This document shows positions 8,718-19,726 of a DNA stretch of 64,000 bases, piece by piece. Below the pieces are notes generated by a model. It was not told where the DNA came from, did no database searches, and saw only the letters and a list, made by a program, of their open reading frames with translations. The translations under genes were made by a program, and so were the position numbers. This DNA comes from Puia dinghuensis (GTDB taxonomy: Bacteria > Bacteroidota > Bacteroidia > Chitinophagales > Chitinophagaceae). Positions within the stretch are counted from its first letter, which is position 1. The number at the start of each line of letters is the position of its first letter. The stretch is taken from contig NZ_BMJC01000004.1 in the NCBI RefSeq assembly GCF_014642875.1, positions 730,070-794,069 on the forward strand, in the 5' to 3' direction.

Positions 8718-9046
8718 TCCTTCTCGACCACTACTGCCGTCCCATAAGCCAGGACTTCGGTGACCCCATTCATCACTTCATTGGCGTCATACCGCATACA
8801 GATAACAGCATTCGCTCCACGCTCGGCAGCATGTTGCATCATATACTGGAAAGCCTCTTCCCTTGTCTTTTCGCAGAGGTCCACATAAATGGAGATCTGC
8901 CCGCCAAACAGGGTTTGCAATCCACCGGCAATATTACCGAGTACGCTGCGCGACCGCACAGTAATACCCCGGACAACACCCAGGTTACGGACGATGCGGT
9001 GTCCATCCAGTTCAGTGCTTGTGGTGATCATTGTAGGGTCTACCAT
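8714..9046 (-). CDS. YbjQ/UPF0145 family protein
   Basis: The protein of about 110 residues matches the YbjQ (UPF0145) fold, sometimes called a heavy-metal-binding domain. MITTSTELDGHRIVRNLGVVRG is followed by the central GGQISIYVDLCEKTREEAFQYMMQHAAERGANAVICMRYD, and it ends VLAYGTAVVV. Family members form pentamers or decamers of unknown function. The start is uncertain: ATG 9046 or ATG 9031 (aligned with other family members). A longer TTG start at 9064 would fall inside the probable promoter. It diverges from serS. Confidence 0.82.
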   Translation of the reverse strand: MVDPTMITTSTELDGHRIVRNLGVVRGITVRSRSVLGNIAGGLQTLFGGQISIYVDLCEKTREEAFQYMMQHAAERGANAVICMRYDANEVMNGVTEVLAYGTAVVVEKE

Positions 9047-9082
9047 ATAGAAGGTTTTGCACAAATTACACCATTAGCGTCT

Positions 9083-9090
9083 TATCTTTA
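9083..9090 (+). promoter_or_regulatory. Probable serS -7 element
   Basis: TATCTTTA differs by one base from TAnnTTTG and lies 16 bases upstream of the serS ATG. Confidence 0.4.
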
Positions 9091-9106
9091 CCGCAAAAAT
9101 CAGAAA

Positions 9107-10378
9107 ATGTTACAAGTGGCATTTATCCGCCAGAATGTGGAGTTTGTAAAGGAAAGATTAAGCATCCGAAATTTTCCCGACACCGGCTTGGTCGACACCA
9201 TCGTAGCCCTCGACGACCAACGCAGAAAACTACAGCTCGAATCCGACACCACACAGTCCAGGATAAATGCCCATTCCAAAGAGATCGGCGCCCTGATGGC
9301 AAAAGGCCAGAAACAGGAAGCCGAACAAAAGAAGGGTGAGGTAGCAACATTAAAGGCCGCCCTGGCTCCCATCGCCGATCAATTGGCCGCGGTCGAAGAA
9401 CAGCTCAATGCGAGTCTCCTCCGCCTGCCCAACCTCCCCGCAGCGGCTGTGCCCCCCGGAAAGACACCCGAAGACAACGTCACCATCCGCGAAGGCGGCG
9501 CCAAACCCACGCTGCCCGCAGGCGCCCTCCCGCATTGGGATCTTGCAAAAAAATACGATCTCATCGACTTCGAACTGGGAAATAAGATCACGGGCAGCGG
9601 CTTCCCCGTCTATATCAACAAAGGCGCAAAACTACAACGCGCTCTGATCCAATATTTTCTAGACTATAACACCGCCGCCGGCTATACGGAATACCAGCCG
9701 CCCATTATGGTCAACGAAGCTTCCGCCCGCGGCACCGGGCAATTGCCGGATAAAGAAGGCCAGATGTATTATGTAGGGGAAGACAACCTCTACCTGATAC
9801 CCACCGCCGAGGTTCCGGTGACGAACATCTTCCGCGATGAGATCCTCAAAGAGACGCAATTGCCGCTAAGAATGACGGCCTATACCCCCTGTTTCCGTCG
9901 CGAAGCCGGCAGTTATGGCAAGGACGTCCGTGGTCTCAACCGCCTGCATCAGTTCGACAAGGTCGAGATCGTACAGCTCGTAGACCCCGCCAAAAGCTAC
10001 GACGTGCTCGAAGAGATGGTGCTGCATGTTGAAAAATTATTGCAGTCGCTCGACCTGCCCTATCGCATCCTTCGCTTATGCGGCGGCGATATGGGGTTCA
10101 CTTCAGCCATGACCTATGATTTCGAGGTCTTCAGCGCCGCCCAGGAAAAATGGTTGGAAGTCAGTTCGGTCAGTAATTTCGAAGCCTTTCAGACCAATCG
10201 CATGAAGATCCGTTACAAGGACGGTGCCGGCAAGACCAACCTGGTGCACTCCCTCAACGGAAGCTCGCTGGCGCTTCCCCGCATCGTGGCCTGTATGCTG
10301 GAGAATCACCAAAAAGACGGTTTCATCGCGCTGCCCCCTGCGCTACATTCCTACTTCGGCGCGGATGCTATCCGTTAA
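9107..10378 (+). CDS. serS: Serine--tRNA ligase
   Basis: Seryl-tRNA synthetase charges tRNA-Ser. It is a class II enzyme. The 423-residue protein has an N-terminal tRNA-binding coiled coil (about 30-110, DDQRRKLQLESDTTQSRINAHSKEIG onward). The catalytic domain has motif 2 (YTPCFRREAGSYGKDVRGLNRLHQFDKVE) and motif 3 (NGSSLALPRIVACMLENHQ). The start is ATG 9107. The frame stays open far upstream, but that part is antisense to the YbjQ-like gene and contains the promoter, so the longer form is not real. Confidence 0.97.
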   Translation: MLQVAFIRQNVEFVKERLSIRNFPDTGLVDTIVALDDQRRKLQLESDTTQSRINAHSKEIGALMAKGQKQEAEQKKGEVATLKAALAPIADQLAAVEEQLNASLLRLPNLPAAAVPPGKTPEDNVTIREGGAKPTLPAGALPHWDLAKKYDLIDFELGNKITGSGFPVYINKGAKLQRALIQYFLDYNTAAGYTEYQPPIMVNEASARGTGQLPDKEGQMYYVGEDNLYLIPTAEVPVTNIFRDEILKETQLPLRMTAYTPCFRREAGSYGKDVRGLNRLHQFDKVEIVQLVDPAKSYDVLEEMVLHVEKLLQSLDLPYRILRLCGGDMGFTSAMTYDFEVFSAAQEKWLEVSSVSNFEAFQTNRMKIRYKDGAGKTNLVHSLNGSSLALPRIVACMLENHQKDGFIALPPALHSYFGADAIR

Positions 10379-10412
10379 GAAGGGCATCGCAGCGCTACCC
10401 CCATGCTGTGCT

Positions 10413-10446
10413 GGTTAAAGCGGAGTTAATTAAACCGCTTTTAATC
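10413..10446 (+). terminator. Probable serS terminator
   Basis: GGTTAAAGCGG pairs with CCGCTTTTAATCC around an AT-rich loop, 35 bases after the serS stop. The T run is short. Confidence 0.45.
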
Positions 10447-10533
10447 CTTTGCTTAAACTTTTATTAAAGTAAGCTAACGGCATTGCATATCCCTTTTCTT
10501 CTCCTCATCTTCGCCGCAACAAAATTTTATTTT

Positions 10534-11202
10534 ATGAAGCAATTCTCTTTACTGACTTTTACTGTCCTCATCTGTACGCTCGCCCAGGCGCAAATAAAAA
10601 AGGGCGATATCGTCCTCGGCGGAAACCTGTATTACAGCAACCAGACGCAGACCATTTCCTCTGGCAATGGCAGTCCCTACTCCACAAAGTACCAGAGCAT
10701 CACCATCGCCCCCTCCTTCGGTAAGGTGGTAAAGGACAACCTGGTGCTCGGCTTCGACGTCGCCTACACCTACGACAATTCGAACGATGGCCAGGGAGAT
10801 AAAACCAATGGCAACGGCTTTGCAGCCGGCATCTTTCTACGGAAATACCGGTCAATAGGAAACGGGTTCTACCTCTTCGGTCAGACCCGGCTCAGTGGCA
10901 ACTATCTGCACAGCGCGCAAGATGAACCCGCGAACAACAACGTGATTACCTCGAATGTCACCGATTCTTATGGCTTTAACTTACAGTTCTTCCCGGGCAT
11001 CGCCTATGCGATAAACCAAAAATGGCAATTGGAACTCGCGCTGACGAACTTTTTCGCCGTCAACTATACGCATACAAAGCAGAACCTGACCTATACGAAC
11101 CAACCGGACTACCATTACTCCGGCTCCACCTTTGGTGCAGCAAGCTCCCTCACCGGAAACAATACGTACACCATCGGGCTCCGGTACTTCATCGGCAGTT
11201 GA
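10534..11202 (+). CDS. Outer-membrane beta-barrel protein
   Basis: The 222-residue protein starts with a clean Sec signal peptide (MKQFSLLTFTVLICTLAQAQ). It then shows alternating amphipathic strands (IVLGGNLYYSNQTQT, ITIAPSFGKVVKDNLVLGFDVAYTYD, FAAGIFLRKYRSI, FYLFGQTRLSGNY) and ends with an aromatic terminal strand (TYTIGLRYFIG). This is the pattern of a small outer-membrane beta-barrel of the OmpA/OmpW-like superfamily common in Bacteroidota. A longer frame exists upstream, but ATG 10534 gives the proper signal peptide. No ligand or partner is evident. Confidence 0.78.
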   Translation: MKQFSLLTFTVLICTLAQAQIKKGDIVLGGNLYYSNQTQTISSGNGSPYSTKYQSITIAPSFGKVVKDNLVLGFDVAYTYDNSNDGQGDKTNGNGFAAGIFLRKYRSIGNGFYLFGQTRLSGNYLHSAQDEPANNNVITSNVTDSYGFNLQFFPGIAYAINQKWQLELALTNFFAVNYTHTKQNLTYTNQPDYHYSGSTFGAASSLTGNNTYTIGLRYFIGS

Positions 11203-11215
11203 TGCACACGGCAAT

Positions 11216-11248
11216 ACGGCTGCAGGGCTTAGAAGGTCCTGCAGCCGT
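11216..11248. terminator. Strong hairpin after the barrel gene
   Basis: A perfect 11-bp stem, ACGGCTGCAGG (11216-11226) and CCTGCAGCCGT (11238-11248), lies just after the barrel gene's stop. The tail is only weakly T-rich. Confidence 0.5.
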
Positions 11249-11331
11249 TAACCTTGATTTGTTATGGGGGAATTGGGGAAAAGTCTAAATCTAAAAGAAT
11301 AGCTACGGTTTTCCAATTGGTGGGAAAGCCA

Positions 11332-11535
11332 CTACCAGCCTTGTTTGGCGAGACCTGCCTTTATCGCCGCCAGGGCCTTTTCCTCACCCAGCAGGGTCGT
11401 CAGCTTGTTACCCTTTCCATCATGTCCCTGCGCCATATAAGCACCCTTCGCGGTCTTCGTGATGACGGCATCCTGGATGGGCACATTCTTCTCTTTCGTC
11501 TTGACATTGTAAGCCGTAAGTGTTACATCTGACAT
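11332..11535 (-). CDS. Small protein of 67 residues, unknown function
   Basis: The basic 67-residue frame starts at ATG 11535, 70 bases after the gyrB stop on the same strand. It reads MSDVTLTAYNVKTKEKNVPI and ends with LLGEEKALAAIKAGLAKQGW. It has no signal peptide, membrane helix or cysteine. The even hydrophobic/charged pattern and good codon composition suggest a real folded small protein. Placement behind gyrB suggests co-transcription. No function can be given. Confidence 0.6.
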   Translation of the reverse strand: MSDVTLTAYNVKTKEKNVPIQDAVITKTAKGAYMAQGHDGKGNKLTTLLGEEKALAAIKAGLAKQGW

Positions 11536-11604
11536 AACTCATTGATTTAATGCCTGCTAAGCAGGGCGGTTAGTAGGAAATACTGTAATATTACCGATTT
11601 CTGG

Positions 11605-13605
<2,001 letters not shown>

Positions 13606-13629
13606 TTAACAATAAATTAATAGGGATCA

Positions 13630-13637
13630 CAAATGTA
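13630..13637 (-). promoter_or_regulatory. gyrB -7 promoter element
   Basis: TACATTTG on the minus strand matches TAnnTTTG, 45 bases upstream of the gyrB ATG. Confidence 0.6.
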
Positions 13638-13694
13638 CGAAAAATAAGGGGTTTCCGGGCATTTCCAGGGTATTAATATCCCCAATTCCCCCTC

Positions 13695-13717
13695 GCCGCC
13701 GGCCACCGGCCGGCGGC
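13695..13717. repeat. GC-rich perfect palindrome
   Basis: GCCGCCGGCC and GGCCGGCGGC form a perfect 10-bp stem around an ACC loop, in the intergenic region between gyrB and the AraC-type gene. No T run follows on either side. Confidence 0.6.
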
Positions 13718-13799
13718 CTCCCGGCGTCACAGTTTTGTCAAAAAACACCCATTTTGAACCATCCGGTCTACGGCTTGTAGATATTCTCCGTTTCAGACT

Positions 13800-13807
13800 T
13801 AAATTTG
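13800..13807 (+). promoter_or_regulatory. -7 element of the AraC-type gene
   Basis: TAAATTTG matches TAnnTTTG, four bases before the ATG at 13812. A TTG at 13775-13777 is a plausible -33 element (22-base spacer). The transcript would be nearly leaderless. Confidence 0.6.
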
Positions 13808-13811
13808 CAGA

Positions 13812-14768
13812 ATGATCTCACAGGCGGCGTACCAGGAACCGGATATCCTCACCATGGCGTATAAACAACCCGTCATGCAGGATCAGCTGATCCCTTTTCA
13901 GGAAAAAGAACAGCAGATACCCGGCTCCGTTCAATATACCATCCGGCGCTACCGGAAACATCCCCAATGGGCCCTGGAAGACATGGGGATGATGGTCTAT
14001 CACTACAAGAAGGAAGAACCCGCCCGTAACTATCTCGAATTACGGTTTTGCATTGCCGGCAACGTCTACTGCCGCGCCAAGGAAGCGCCCTGTGACGCCT
14101 GCAAGTTCAACGCCACACCCGGCTGTACCGAACGCGTCGACACCGTGGATGTCCTCAGTTTCCGCTTTCACCCCGTCCATCTCACCCAGTTTGCAAGATC
14201 CCGGAAACCCGAAAGCACTGTAAGCGACAACCTGCTCGAATTCCGGCATCCCGGCTCCTTTTCAAAGACCCTTTCCCTCTGCGGGAGAACCCGCCTGGTG
14301 CTGGAAACCGTGCTCAACCACACCTATACGGGCAGCCTGGAGAACATTTATATCAACGCCCAGAGCCAGATGCTCCTGCTCTATAGCCTCGAATGTATGG
14401 TAGGTGAAAAAGAAGTGGAAGGTTTCCAATGTAAATTCCTGGCAAATGAGGCCGATAGGGAAAAGATCGTCTTTGCCCGCGAACTCCTGCTAAAGCATAT
14501 CGGCGAACCGCTCACCATAAAAGAGTTGAGCCGCAAGGTGGCCATCAACGAGTGTTATCTGAAAAAGGGGTTCAAGGAAATGTTCGGAACGACCATCTTC
14601 GATTTCTACCAGGGGCAGCGCATGGAACACGCCCGCTACCTGCTCTACGAAAAAGGCCTCAGTGTAACCGAAGTCTCGGTGATGCTGGGCTATTCCTCCA
14701 TTTCTCATTTCTCCACCGCCTTCAAGAAACACACGGGTCTGAAGCCGTGTGAACTCCTGCTGCACTAA
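13812..14768 (+). CDS. AraC-family transcriptional regulator with Cys cluster
   Basis: The C-terminal third (about residues 225-318) is a standard AraC/XylS double helix-turn-helix (LTIKELSRKVAINECYLKKGFKEMFG, then GLSVTEVSVMLGYSSISHFSTAFKKHTGLKP). The N-terminal part is not a typical cupin arabinose domain and holds five close cysteines (C80, C87, C94, C97, C105). C94 and C97 form a CxxC in YCRAKEAPCDACKFNATPGC, which could bind metal, heme or an Fe-S cluster. The gene ends four bases from the stop of hemL, convergent with the heme operon, so a role in heme or iron control is plausible but inferred only from position and cysteines. Confidence 0.85.
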   Translation: MISQAAYQEPDILTMAYKQPVMQDQLIPFQEKEQQIPGSVQYTIRRYRKHPQWALEDMGMMVYHYKKEEPARNYLELRFCIAGNVYCRAKEAPCDACKFNATPGCTERVDTVDVLSFRFHPVHLTQFARSRKPESTVSDNLLEFRHPGSFSKTLSLCGRTRLVLETVLNHTYTGSLENIYINAQSQMLLLYSLECMVGEKEVEGFQCKFLANEADREKIVFARELLLKHIGEPLTIKELSRKVAINECYLKKGFKEMFGTTIFDFYQGQRMEHARYLLYEKGLSVTEVSVMLGYSSISHFSTAFKKHTGLKPCELLLH

Positions 14769-14771
14769 GCG

Positions 14772-16061
14772 TTAGCCATTCAACTCCGCCAGGCTTTCCT
14801 CCGCGGCCCGCACCGTCGCGTCCAGATCGGTCCGCGTCAACGCATTATTGAGAAACCAGCTCTCAAAAGCAGAAGGTGGCAGATAAACACCGCGCCGCAG
14901 CATCGAATGAAAGAAAAGTTTGAACAGCTCATTATTAGCGCCGGAAGCCGAGCTAAAATCCCGCACGGGGTGATCGCTGAAATGCACGCTGATCATCGAC
15001 CCGATTTGGTTGATGCGGTAGGGCTCACCCCAGGCGCGAAACACGCGATCCAATTCGTCCCTTAAATAAATTGTCTTCTCCTCCAATTCGGTGTAGATAC
15101 CTGGATTCGCCTTCAACGCCGAAAGCACCGTATACCCCGCGATCATCGCGATCGGGTTGCCGCTAAGCGTTCCGGCCTGGTATACATTCCCCAGCGGAGA
15201 GATATGTTGCATAATGTCTTTTCTTCCGCCAAAAGCGCCAACCGGCATGCCGCCGCCGATCACCTTACCATAGGTGAGCAGATCGGCCCGGATACCCAGC
15301 CGTTGCTGCGCTCCGCCGGGCGCCAGCCGGAAACCCGTCATCACCTCATCCAGGATAAACACGATCCCCTCCCGGTCGCAGATAGCCCTCAGCCCCTCGA
15401 GGAAACCGGGCTCGGGAAGGATACAACCCATATTCCCCGCCACCGGTTCGACGATGATGGCCGCGATGGCCCCGGGATAGGCTGCCACAAGCTGCTCCAC
15501 CCCCGCCAGATCGTTATAGGCTGCGGTCAGCGTGTCCTGCGCCACTCCGGGAGTGACCCCGGGCACCGTTTGGATATTGAATGTTGCTACCCCACTACCG
15601 GCTTTCACCAGAAACGGGTCTGCATGACCGTGATAATGACCTTCGAATTTGATGATCTTGTTCCTGCCCGTAAACCCCCTTGCCAGGCGGATAGCGCTCA
15701 TACAGGCTTCGGTGCCGCTGCTGACCATCCGCACCAGGTCGAGGTTGGGCGCCATGCTGCGAATAAGTTCCGCCATTTCTACCTCCAATTCTGTCGGGGC
15801 GCCATAGGAAGTAGAGAAGACCGCATATTCCTGGATGGCTTTTACGACAGGCTCCCACGCATGCCCGAGGATCATCGGTCCCCAGGAAGCGATATAATCG
15901 ATATATCGGTTGCCATCCACATCAAAGAGATAGGCGCCCTGCGCCCGCTTCATAAACACCGGCGTGCCGCCAACACTGCGAAACGCGCGGACCGGAGAAT
16001 TTACGCCACCCGGAATACTCTGCTGTGCTCTTTCAAAAAGTTCTTTGCTCTTAGTATACAT
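14772..16061 (-). CDS. hemL: Glutamate-1-semialdehyde 2,1-aminomutase
   Basis: HemL uses PLP to convert glutamate-1-semialdehyde to 5-aminolevulinate, the second step of the C5 heme pathway. The 429-residue protein starts KSKELFERAQQSIPGGVNSPVRAFRSV and has the PLP lysine K266 in LTYGKVIGGGMPVGAFGG. It also has FILDEVMTGFR and VSSGTEACMSAIRLARG. It is the last gene of the hemACDEFBL run, starting one base after the hemB stop. Its own stop is convergent with the AraC-type gene. Confidence 0.97.
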   Translation of the reverse strand: MYTKSKELFERAQQSIPGGVNSPVRAFRSVGGTPVFMKRAQGAYLFDVDGNRYIDYIASWGPMILGHAWEPVVKAIQEYAVFSTSYGAPTELEVEMAELIRSMAPNLDLVRMVSSGTEACMSAIRLARGFTGRNKIIKFEGHYHGHADPFLVKAGSGVATFNIQTVPGVTPGVAQDTLTAAYNDLAGVEQLVAAYPGAIAAIIVEPVAGNMGCILPEPGFLEGLRAICDREGIVFILDEVMTGFRLAPGGAQQRLGIRADLLTYGKVIGGGMPVGAFGGRKDIMQHISPLGNVYQAGTLSGNPIAMIAGYTVLSALKANPGIYTELEEKTIYLRDELDRVFRAWGEPYRINQIGSMISVHFSDHPVRDFSSASGANNELFKLFFHSMLRRGVYLPPSAFESWFLNNALTRTDLDATVRAAEESLAELNG

Positions 16062-16062
16062 C

Positions 16063-17040
16063 TTATTTATTCAATAATTTGGCTGCGTCTTTCGCAAAAT
16101 ACGTGGCGATGAGGTCGGCTCCCGCCCGCTTGATAGAGGTCAACGTTTCCATCATCGCCTTTTCTTCATTGATCCAGCCCATTTTCGCCGCGGCTTTTAT
16201 CAAGGCGTATTCCCCGCTGATATTATAGGCGCTCACCGGCACATGGACATTGTTCTTCACCTCGCGGATAATATCCAGGTAGGGTAGGGCAGGCTTTACC
16301 ATGACGATATCCGCCCCTTCTTCTACATCCATCAGCGCTTCTTTCACCGCCTCCAGCCGGTTGGCCGGGTCCATCTGGTAGGTCTTTTTATCCCCAAAGC
16401 CCGGCGCCGAATCAAGCGCATCCCGGAATGGACCATAGAAACAGGAAGCATATTTGGCGCTATAGGCCATGATCCCCGTCTTGGTAAACCGGTGTTCTTC
16501 CAGCGCCTGGCGAATCGCTCCGATGCGCCCATCCATCATGTCGCTCGGCGCAACCCAGTCGGCGCCCGCTTCGGCATGACTAAGGCTCATCTTTATCAAA
16601 GCTTCAACAGTGGCGTCGTTGACGATCTCTCCATTCTCCACAATGCCGTCATGTCCATAAGAAGAGTAGGGGTCAAGCGCGACATCCGTCATGACTACCA
16701 TATCCGGCACGGCATCCTTGATGGCTTTGATGCTGCGTTGCATCAGGCCGTCCGGGTTCCAGGCCTCTTTCCCCGTATTGTCTTTCAACTCGTCTTTACT
16801 CTTGACAAAAAGCAGGACACACTTGATCCCCAGGCTCCACAGCTCTTTTACTTCTTTGACCGTTCCATCCAGGCTCCGGCGAAAATAGCCGGGCATCGAA
16901 GCGATCTCCGTTTCTACTCCCTTGCCTTCGTCGATAAATAAGGGTACAATAAAATCGTTCGGCGTCAACACCGTCTCGGCCACCATCGCCCGGATGGCCG
17001 GCGTCTGGCGTAAAATGCGATTGCGTCTTTGCAGATACAT
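16063..17040 (-). CDS. hemB: Porphobilinogen synthase (ALA dehydratase)
   Basis: HemB condenses two 5-aminolevulinates to porphobilinogen. The 325-residue protein has the two Schiff-base lysines, K196 (MAYSAKYASCFYGPFRDA) and K249 (VMVKPALPYLDI). The metal site reads DVALDPYSSYGHDG: the three zinc-binding cysteines of the zinc type are replaced by A121, D123 and D131, so this is the Mg-type enzyme. I chose ATG 17040 (MYLQRRNRILRQT). A longer form from 17091 would run into hemF. It lies between hemF and hemL in the operon. Confidence 0.95.
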   Translation of the reverse strand: MYLQRRNRILRQTPAIRAMVAETVLTPNDFIVPLFIDEGKGVETEIASMPGYFRRSLDGTVKEVKELWSLGIKCVLLFVKSKDELKDNTGKEAWNPDGLMQRSIKAIKDAVPDMVVMTDVALDPYSSYGHDGIVENGEIVNDATVEALIKMSLSHAEAGADWVAPSDMMDGRIGAIRQALEEHRFTKTGIMAYSAKYASCFYGPFRDALDSAPGFGDKKTYQMDPANRLEAVKEALMDVEEGADIVMVKPALPYLDIIREVKNNVHVPVSAYNISGEYALIKAAAKMGWINEEKAMMETLTSIKRAGADLIATYFAKDAAKLLNK

Positions 17041-17053
17041 ATTGAAAATGATT

Positions 17054-18010
17054 TTATTCCTTTGCCCAATCTCTCGGATGCAGACAGGCATCCAGCAGAT
17101 CGGCCTCCGGGCTCCCTTCTTCAGGTTGATAATTATAACCCCACCGCGCCCTTGGCGGCAGGCTCATCAAAATGCTTTCCGTTCGGCCATTCGTCTTAAG
17201 CCCGAATAACGTACCCCTGTCATGGATAAGGTTGAATTCCACGTACCGCCCCCGGCGGATCTCCTGCCATTCCAGCTCCCGCTCACCATAAGGCATAGCC
17301 GCCCGTTTCTCCGCGATAGGCAGATAGGCGGGGACAAAGGCATTCCCGTTGGCCTGCTGAAAAGCAAAAAGCCGGTCGGCATCCGCGGCATCGGCCGGCC
17401 GGAGATGGTCATAAAAGACCCCGCCGATGCCCCGCATCTCATTATCACGGTGTTTGTTGACAAAATACTCGTCACACCATTTCTTATATTTCGGGTACCA
17501 GGTCGGGTCGAAGGGGTCCATGGCCATTTTGAAGCTCCGGTGGAAATGCCGGGCGTCCTCCCGGAAAAGATAATAAGGCGTCAGATCGGCGCCGCCGCCA
17601 AACCACCGGTCGGTGACATGTCCCGCCTCATTGTAGAGTTCGAAATACCGCCAGTTGGCATGCGTGGTCGGTACATAGGGATTCACGGGATGGATCACCA
17701 GCGAAAGTCCGCAGGCAAACCAATTCTTGCCTTCGATCTTCAGCTGCGTGCGCATCACATCGGTCACCTTCCCCCAAACGACGGAAGTGTTGACGCCTCC
17801 TTTCTCAAAGATGCGGCCATTCGTGATTATCCTCGTCTTGCCGCCGCCGCCTTGTTCCCGTTCCCATTCGTCGGTGACAAAAGATGATTTTCCGTCCAGG
17901 TCTGCCAACGCGATACAGATGCGGTCCTGCAGCCCCAGGATATAGTCGATCCAGTGTTCGCGGAAAGCCCAGGTCTCGGTCTTGTACAATGCACCATCAG
18001 GCTGGTTCAT
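17054..18010 (-). CDS. hemF: Oxygen-dependent coproporphyrinogen III oxidase
   Basis: HemF oxidatively decarboxylates coproporphyrinogen III to protoporphyrinogen IX using O2, which points to aerobic growth. The 318-residue protein has the family signature [11 protein letters not shown], the [15 protein letters not shown] segment and [23 protein letters not shown]. The start ATG at 18010 overlaps the hemE stop by 14 bases, so translation is coupled. The oxygen-independent HemN is not in this window. Confidence 0.97.
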   Translation of the reverse strand: MNQPDGALYKTETWAFREHWIDYILGLQDRICIALADLDGKSSFVTDEWEREQGGGGKTRIITNGRIFEKGGVNTSVVWGKVTDVMRTQLKIEGKNWFACGLSLVIHPVNPYVPTTHANWRYFELYNEAGHVTDRWFGGGADLTPYYLFREDARHFHRSFKMAMDPFDPTWYPKYKKWCDEYFVNKHRDNEMRGIGGVFYDHLRPADAADADRLFAFQQANGNAFVPAYLPIAEKRAAMPYGERELEWQEIRRGRYVEFNLIHDRGTLFGLKTNGRTESILMSLPPRARWGYNYQPEEGSPEADLLDACLHPRDWAKE

Positions 18011-19043
18011 ATTGATAGTTTTTCACGGTTTCAACAAAGGCTCGCGCATGGTCTACGGGTACATCGGGTAGGATGCCGTGGCCGAGGTTAGCGACATAAG
18101 CACCCGATCCCTCCTTGAAGGCATCAAGCATCGCTCTCACTTCTTTTTCAATAACTGGTATTGGCGATAATAACTTCGCGGGATCGAAGTTGCCTTGCAA
18201 TGCAACCCTATTCCCGGCTAACTGCCGCGCCATTTGCGGGCGGATACACCAGTCGATGCCCAATCCATGCGCACCCGTCGCCGCCATGCCTTCCAGGCTG
18301 TGCCAGGCTCCCTTTGCAAAGATGATGGTCAATACTTCGTCTTTCAGTGCATGGACGATCTGCCGGATATACCGCAGGGACAGGTTCTCAAAATCTTCGG
18401 GACCCAACAACCCACCCCAGCTGTCGAAGATCTGCACAACATCGGCGCCTGCAGCTGCCTGACCCTTGAGATAGTCGATCGTCGTGTCCGTTATCATTTG
18501 TAGAAGCCGATGGGCCGTCTCCGGCTGGGTATAACAAAAAACCTTCGCCTCGTCAAAAGTCTTGGAGCCTTTCCCCTGCACCATATAACAAAGCAGCGTC
18601 CAGGGCGCGCCGGCAAATCCGATCAGCGGAACCCGCCCGGCCAGCGTCTTCTTGGTGAGCCGCAGGGCGTCGAATACATAACCAAGCCGTTCTTCGACAT
18701 CCGGCCTGATCAGCCTATCCAGGTCGGCGGCCTTTTTTATGGGGTCAGGCAACAGCGGTCCCTTTGACTCCACCATCTGCACCTCCATTCCCATGGCTTG
18801 CGGTACGACCAGAATGTCGGAAAATATTATCGCCGCGTCCACCCCAATCTGTTCCACTGGTTGGATGGTTATTTCCGCCGCCAGTTCAGGCGTCTGACAA
18901 CGCTCGAAAAAGGAATATTTCTCCCTTAGGATTCGGTAGTCCGGAAGATAACGTCCCGCCTGTCGCATCATCCACACCGGTGTCCGTTCGGTCTTCTCTC
19001 CTCTCAGGGTGCGCAATAACAAATCATTCTGGAGTGTATTCAT
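17997..19043 (-). CDS. hemE: Uroporphyrinogen decarboxylase
   Basis: HemE removes four carboxyl groups from uroporphyrinogen III to give coproporphyrinogen III. The 348-residue protein has the N-terminal signature [16 protein letters not shown] and the substrate Asp in [15 protein letters not shown]. It also has [13 protein letters not shown] [16 protein letters not shown] and the C-terminal [18 protein letters not shown]. It overlaps hemD by four bases (ATGA) and hemF by 14. Confidence 0.97.
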   Translation of the reverse strand: MNTLQNDLLLRTLRGEKTERTPVWMMRQAGRYLPDYRILREKYSFFERCQTPELAAEITIQPVEQIGVDAAIIFSDILVVPQAMGMEVQMVESKGPLLPDPIKKAADLDRLIRPDVEERLGYVFDALRLTKKTLAGRVPLIGFAGAPWTLLCYMVQGKGSKTFDEAKVFCYTQPETAHRLLQMITDTTIDYLKGQAAAGADVVQIFDSWGGLLGPEDFENLSLRYIRQIVHALKDEVLTIIFAKGAWHSLEGMAATGAHGLGIDWCIRPQMARQLAGNRVALQGNFDPAKLLSPIPVIEKEVRAMLDAFKEGSGAYVANLGHGILPDVPVDHARAFVETVKNYQYEPA

Positions 19044-19726
19044 AATGTAAAATGAGCTATCATCTGATGGATCAATAGTTCTTTATCCGGCTTGCTGCTG
19101 ACTATCGCGGCTCTGCCCGTTCGCGCAAGAATGGCCGTTGCGGTAGTCCGGCCGATAGCAAACAGCGCGGCTGCTGTCTCAACGCTATTCACCGAAAAGA
19201 AGCTTTCGACCCCGCTTGGGCTAAAGAAAGCGATCCCATCATAGGTCCGTTCCAGCTTGAGCGGCGTGAGGGCCGTCCGGTAAACGATCACCTCATGCAC
19301 GCGGAATCCCGCCTCTCGTAAAAGAGTCGGCAACTCTTCCCGGCGCTGATCGCCACAAAAGAACCACACCTCTTTCTCTACTCCGGCCCCGATGATCACG
19401 GTCGCCAGGGCTGCCGCCGAATCCGCCGTACCCGCGATGGCTGCTTCGCCAAAATACTCCACCGCCAGCCGCCGCGTGACCCCACTGGTACAAAAGATCT
19501 TCCAGCCATCCGTCCCCCCGCTGCCCGTCAACGCCTCCACAGCATGCTGGCTGGTAAACACCACATTCCGCGCCCTCTCCGGCATCTCGCCGGCACGCTC
19601 GACAGCCTCCGTCCGGATAAAAGGCACTATGTCCAGCTGGATGCCCTTTGTCGCCGCTTCGATGATCAGGGGCGCCGGCACATCTGCGGTGGACAAAATA
19701 TATCGTCTCGGAATAGACATTTTCAC
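19040..19726 (-). CDS. hemD: Uroporphyrinogen-III synthase
   Basis: HemD closes and inverts ring D of hydroxymethylbilane to make uroporphyrinogen III. The family is poorly conserved, so the call rests on length (228 residues), weak motifs ([13 protein letters not shown] near 55-67, [14 protein letters not shown] near 170, IGRTTATAI near 195) and its place between hemC and hemE. The start is GTG 19726, overlapping the hemC stop as GTGA. An ATG at 19720 is two codons in and also possible. Confidence 0.88.
   Translation of the reverse strand: MKMSIPRRYILSTADVPAPLIIEAATKGIQLDIVPFIRTEAVERAGEMPERARNVVFTSQHAVEALTGSGGTDGWKIFCTSGVTRRLAVEYFGEAAIAGTADSAAALATVIIGAGVEKEVWFFCGDQRREELPTLLREAGFRVHEVIVYRTALTPLKLERTYDGIAFFSPSGVESFFSVNSVETAAALFAIGRTTATAILARTGRAAIVSSKPDKELLIHQMIAHFTL

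Noticed and set aside
8690-9106. Upstream extension of the serS frame
   Set aside because: It is antisense to the YbjQ-like gene, covers the promoter element, and SerRS begins at ATG 9107 in the family.
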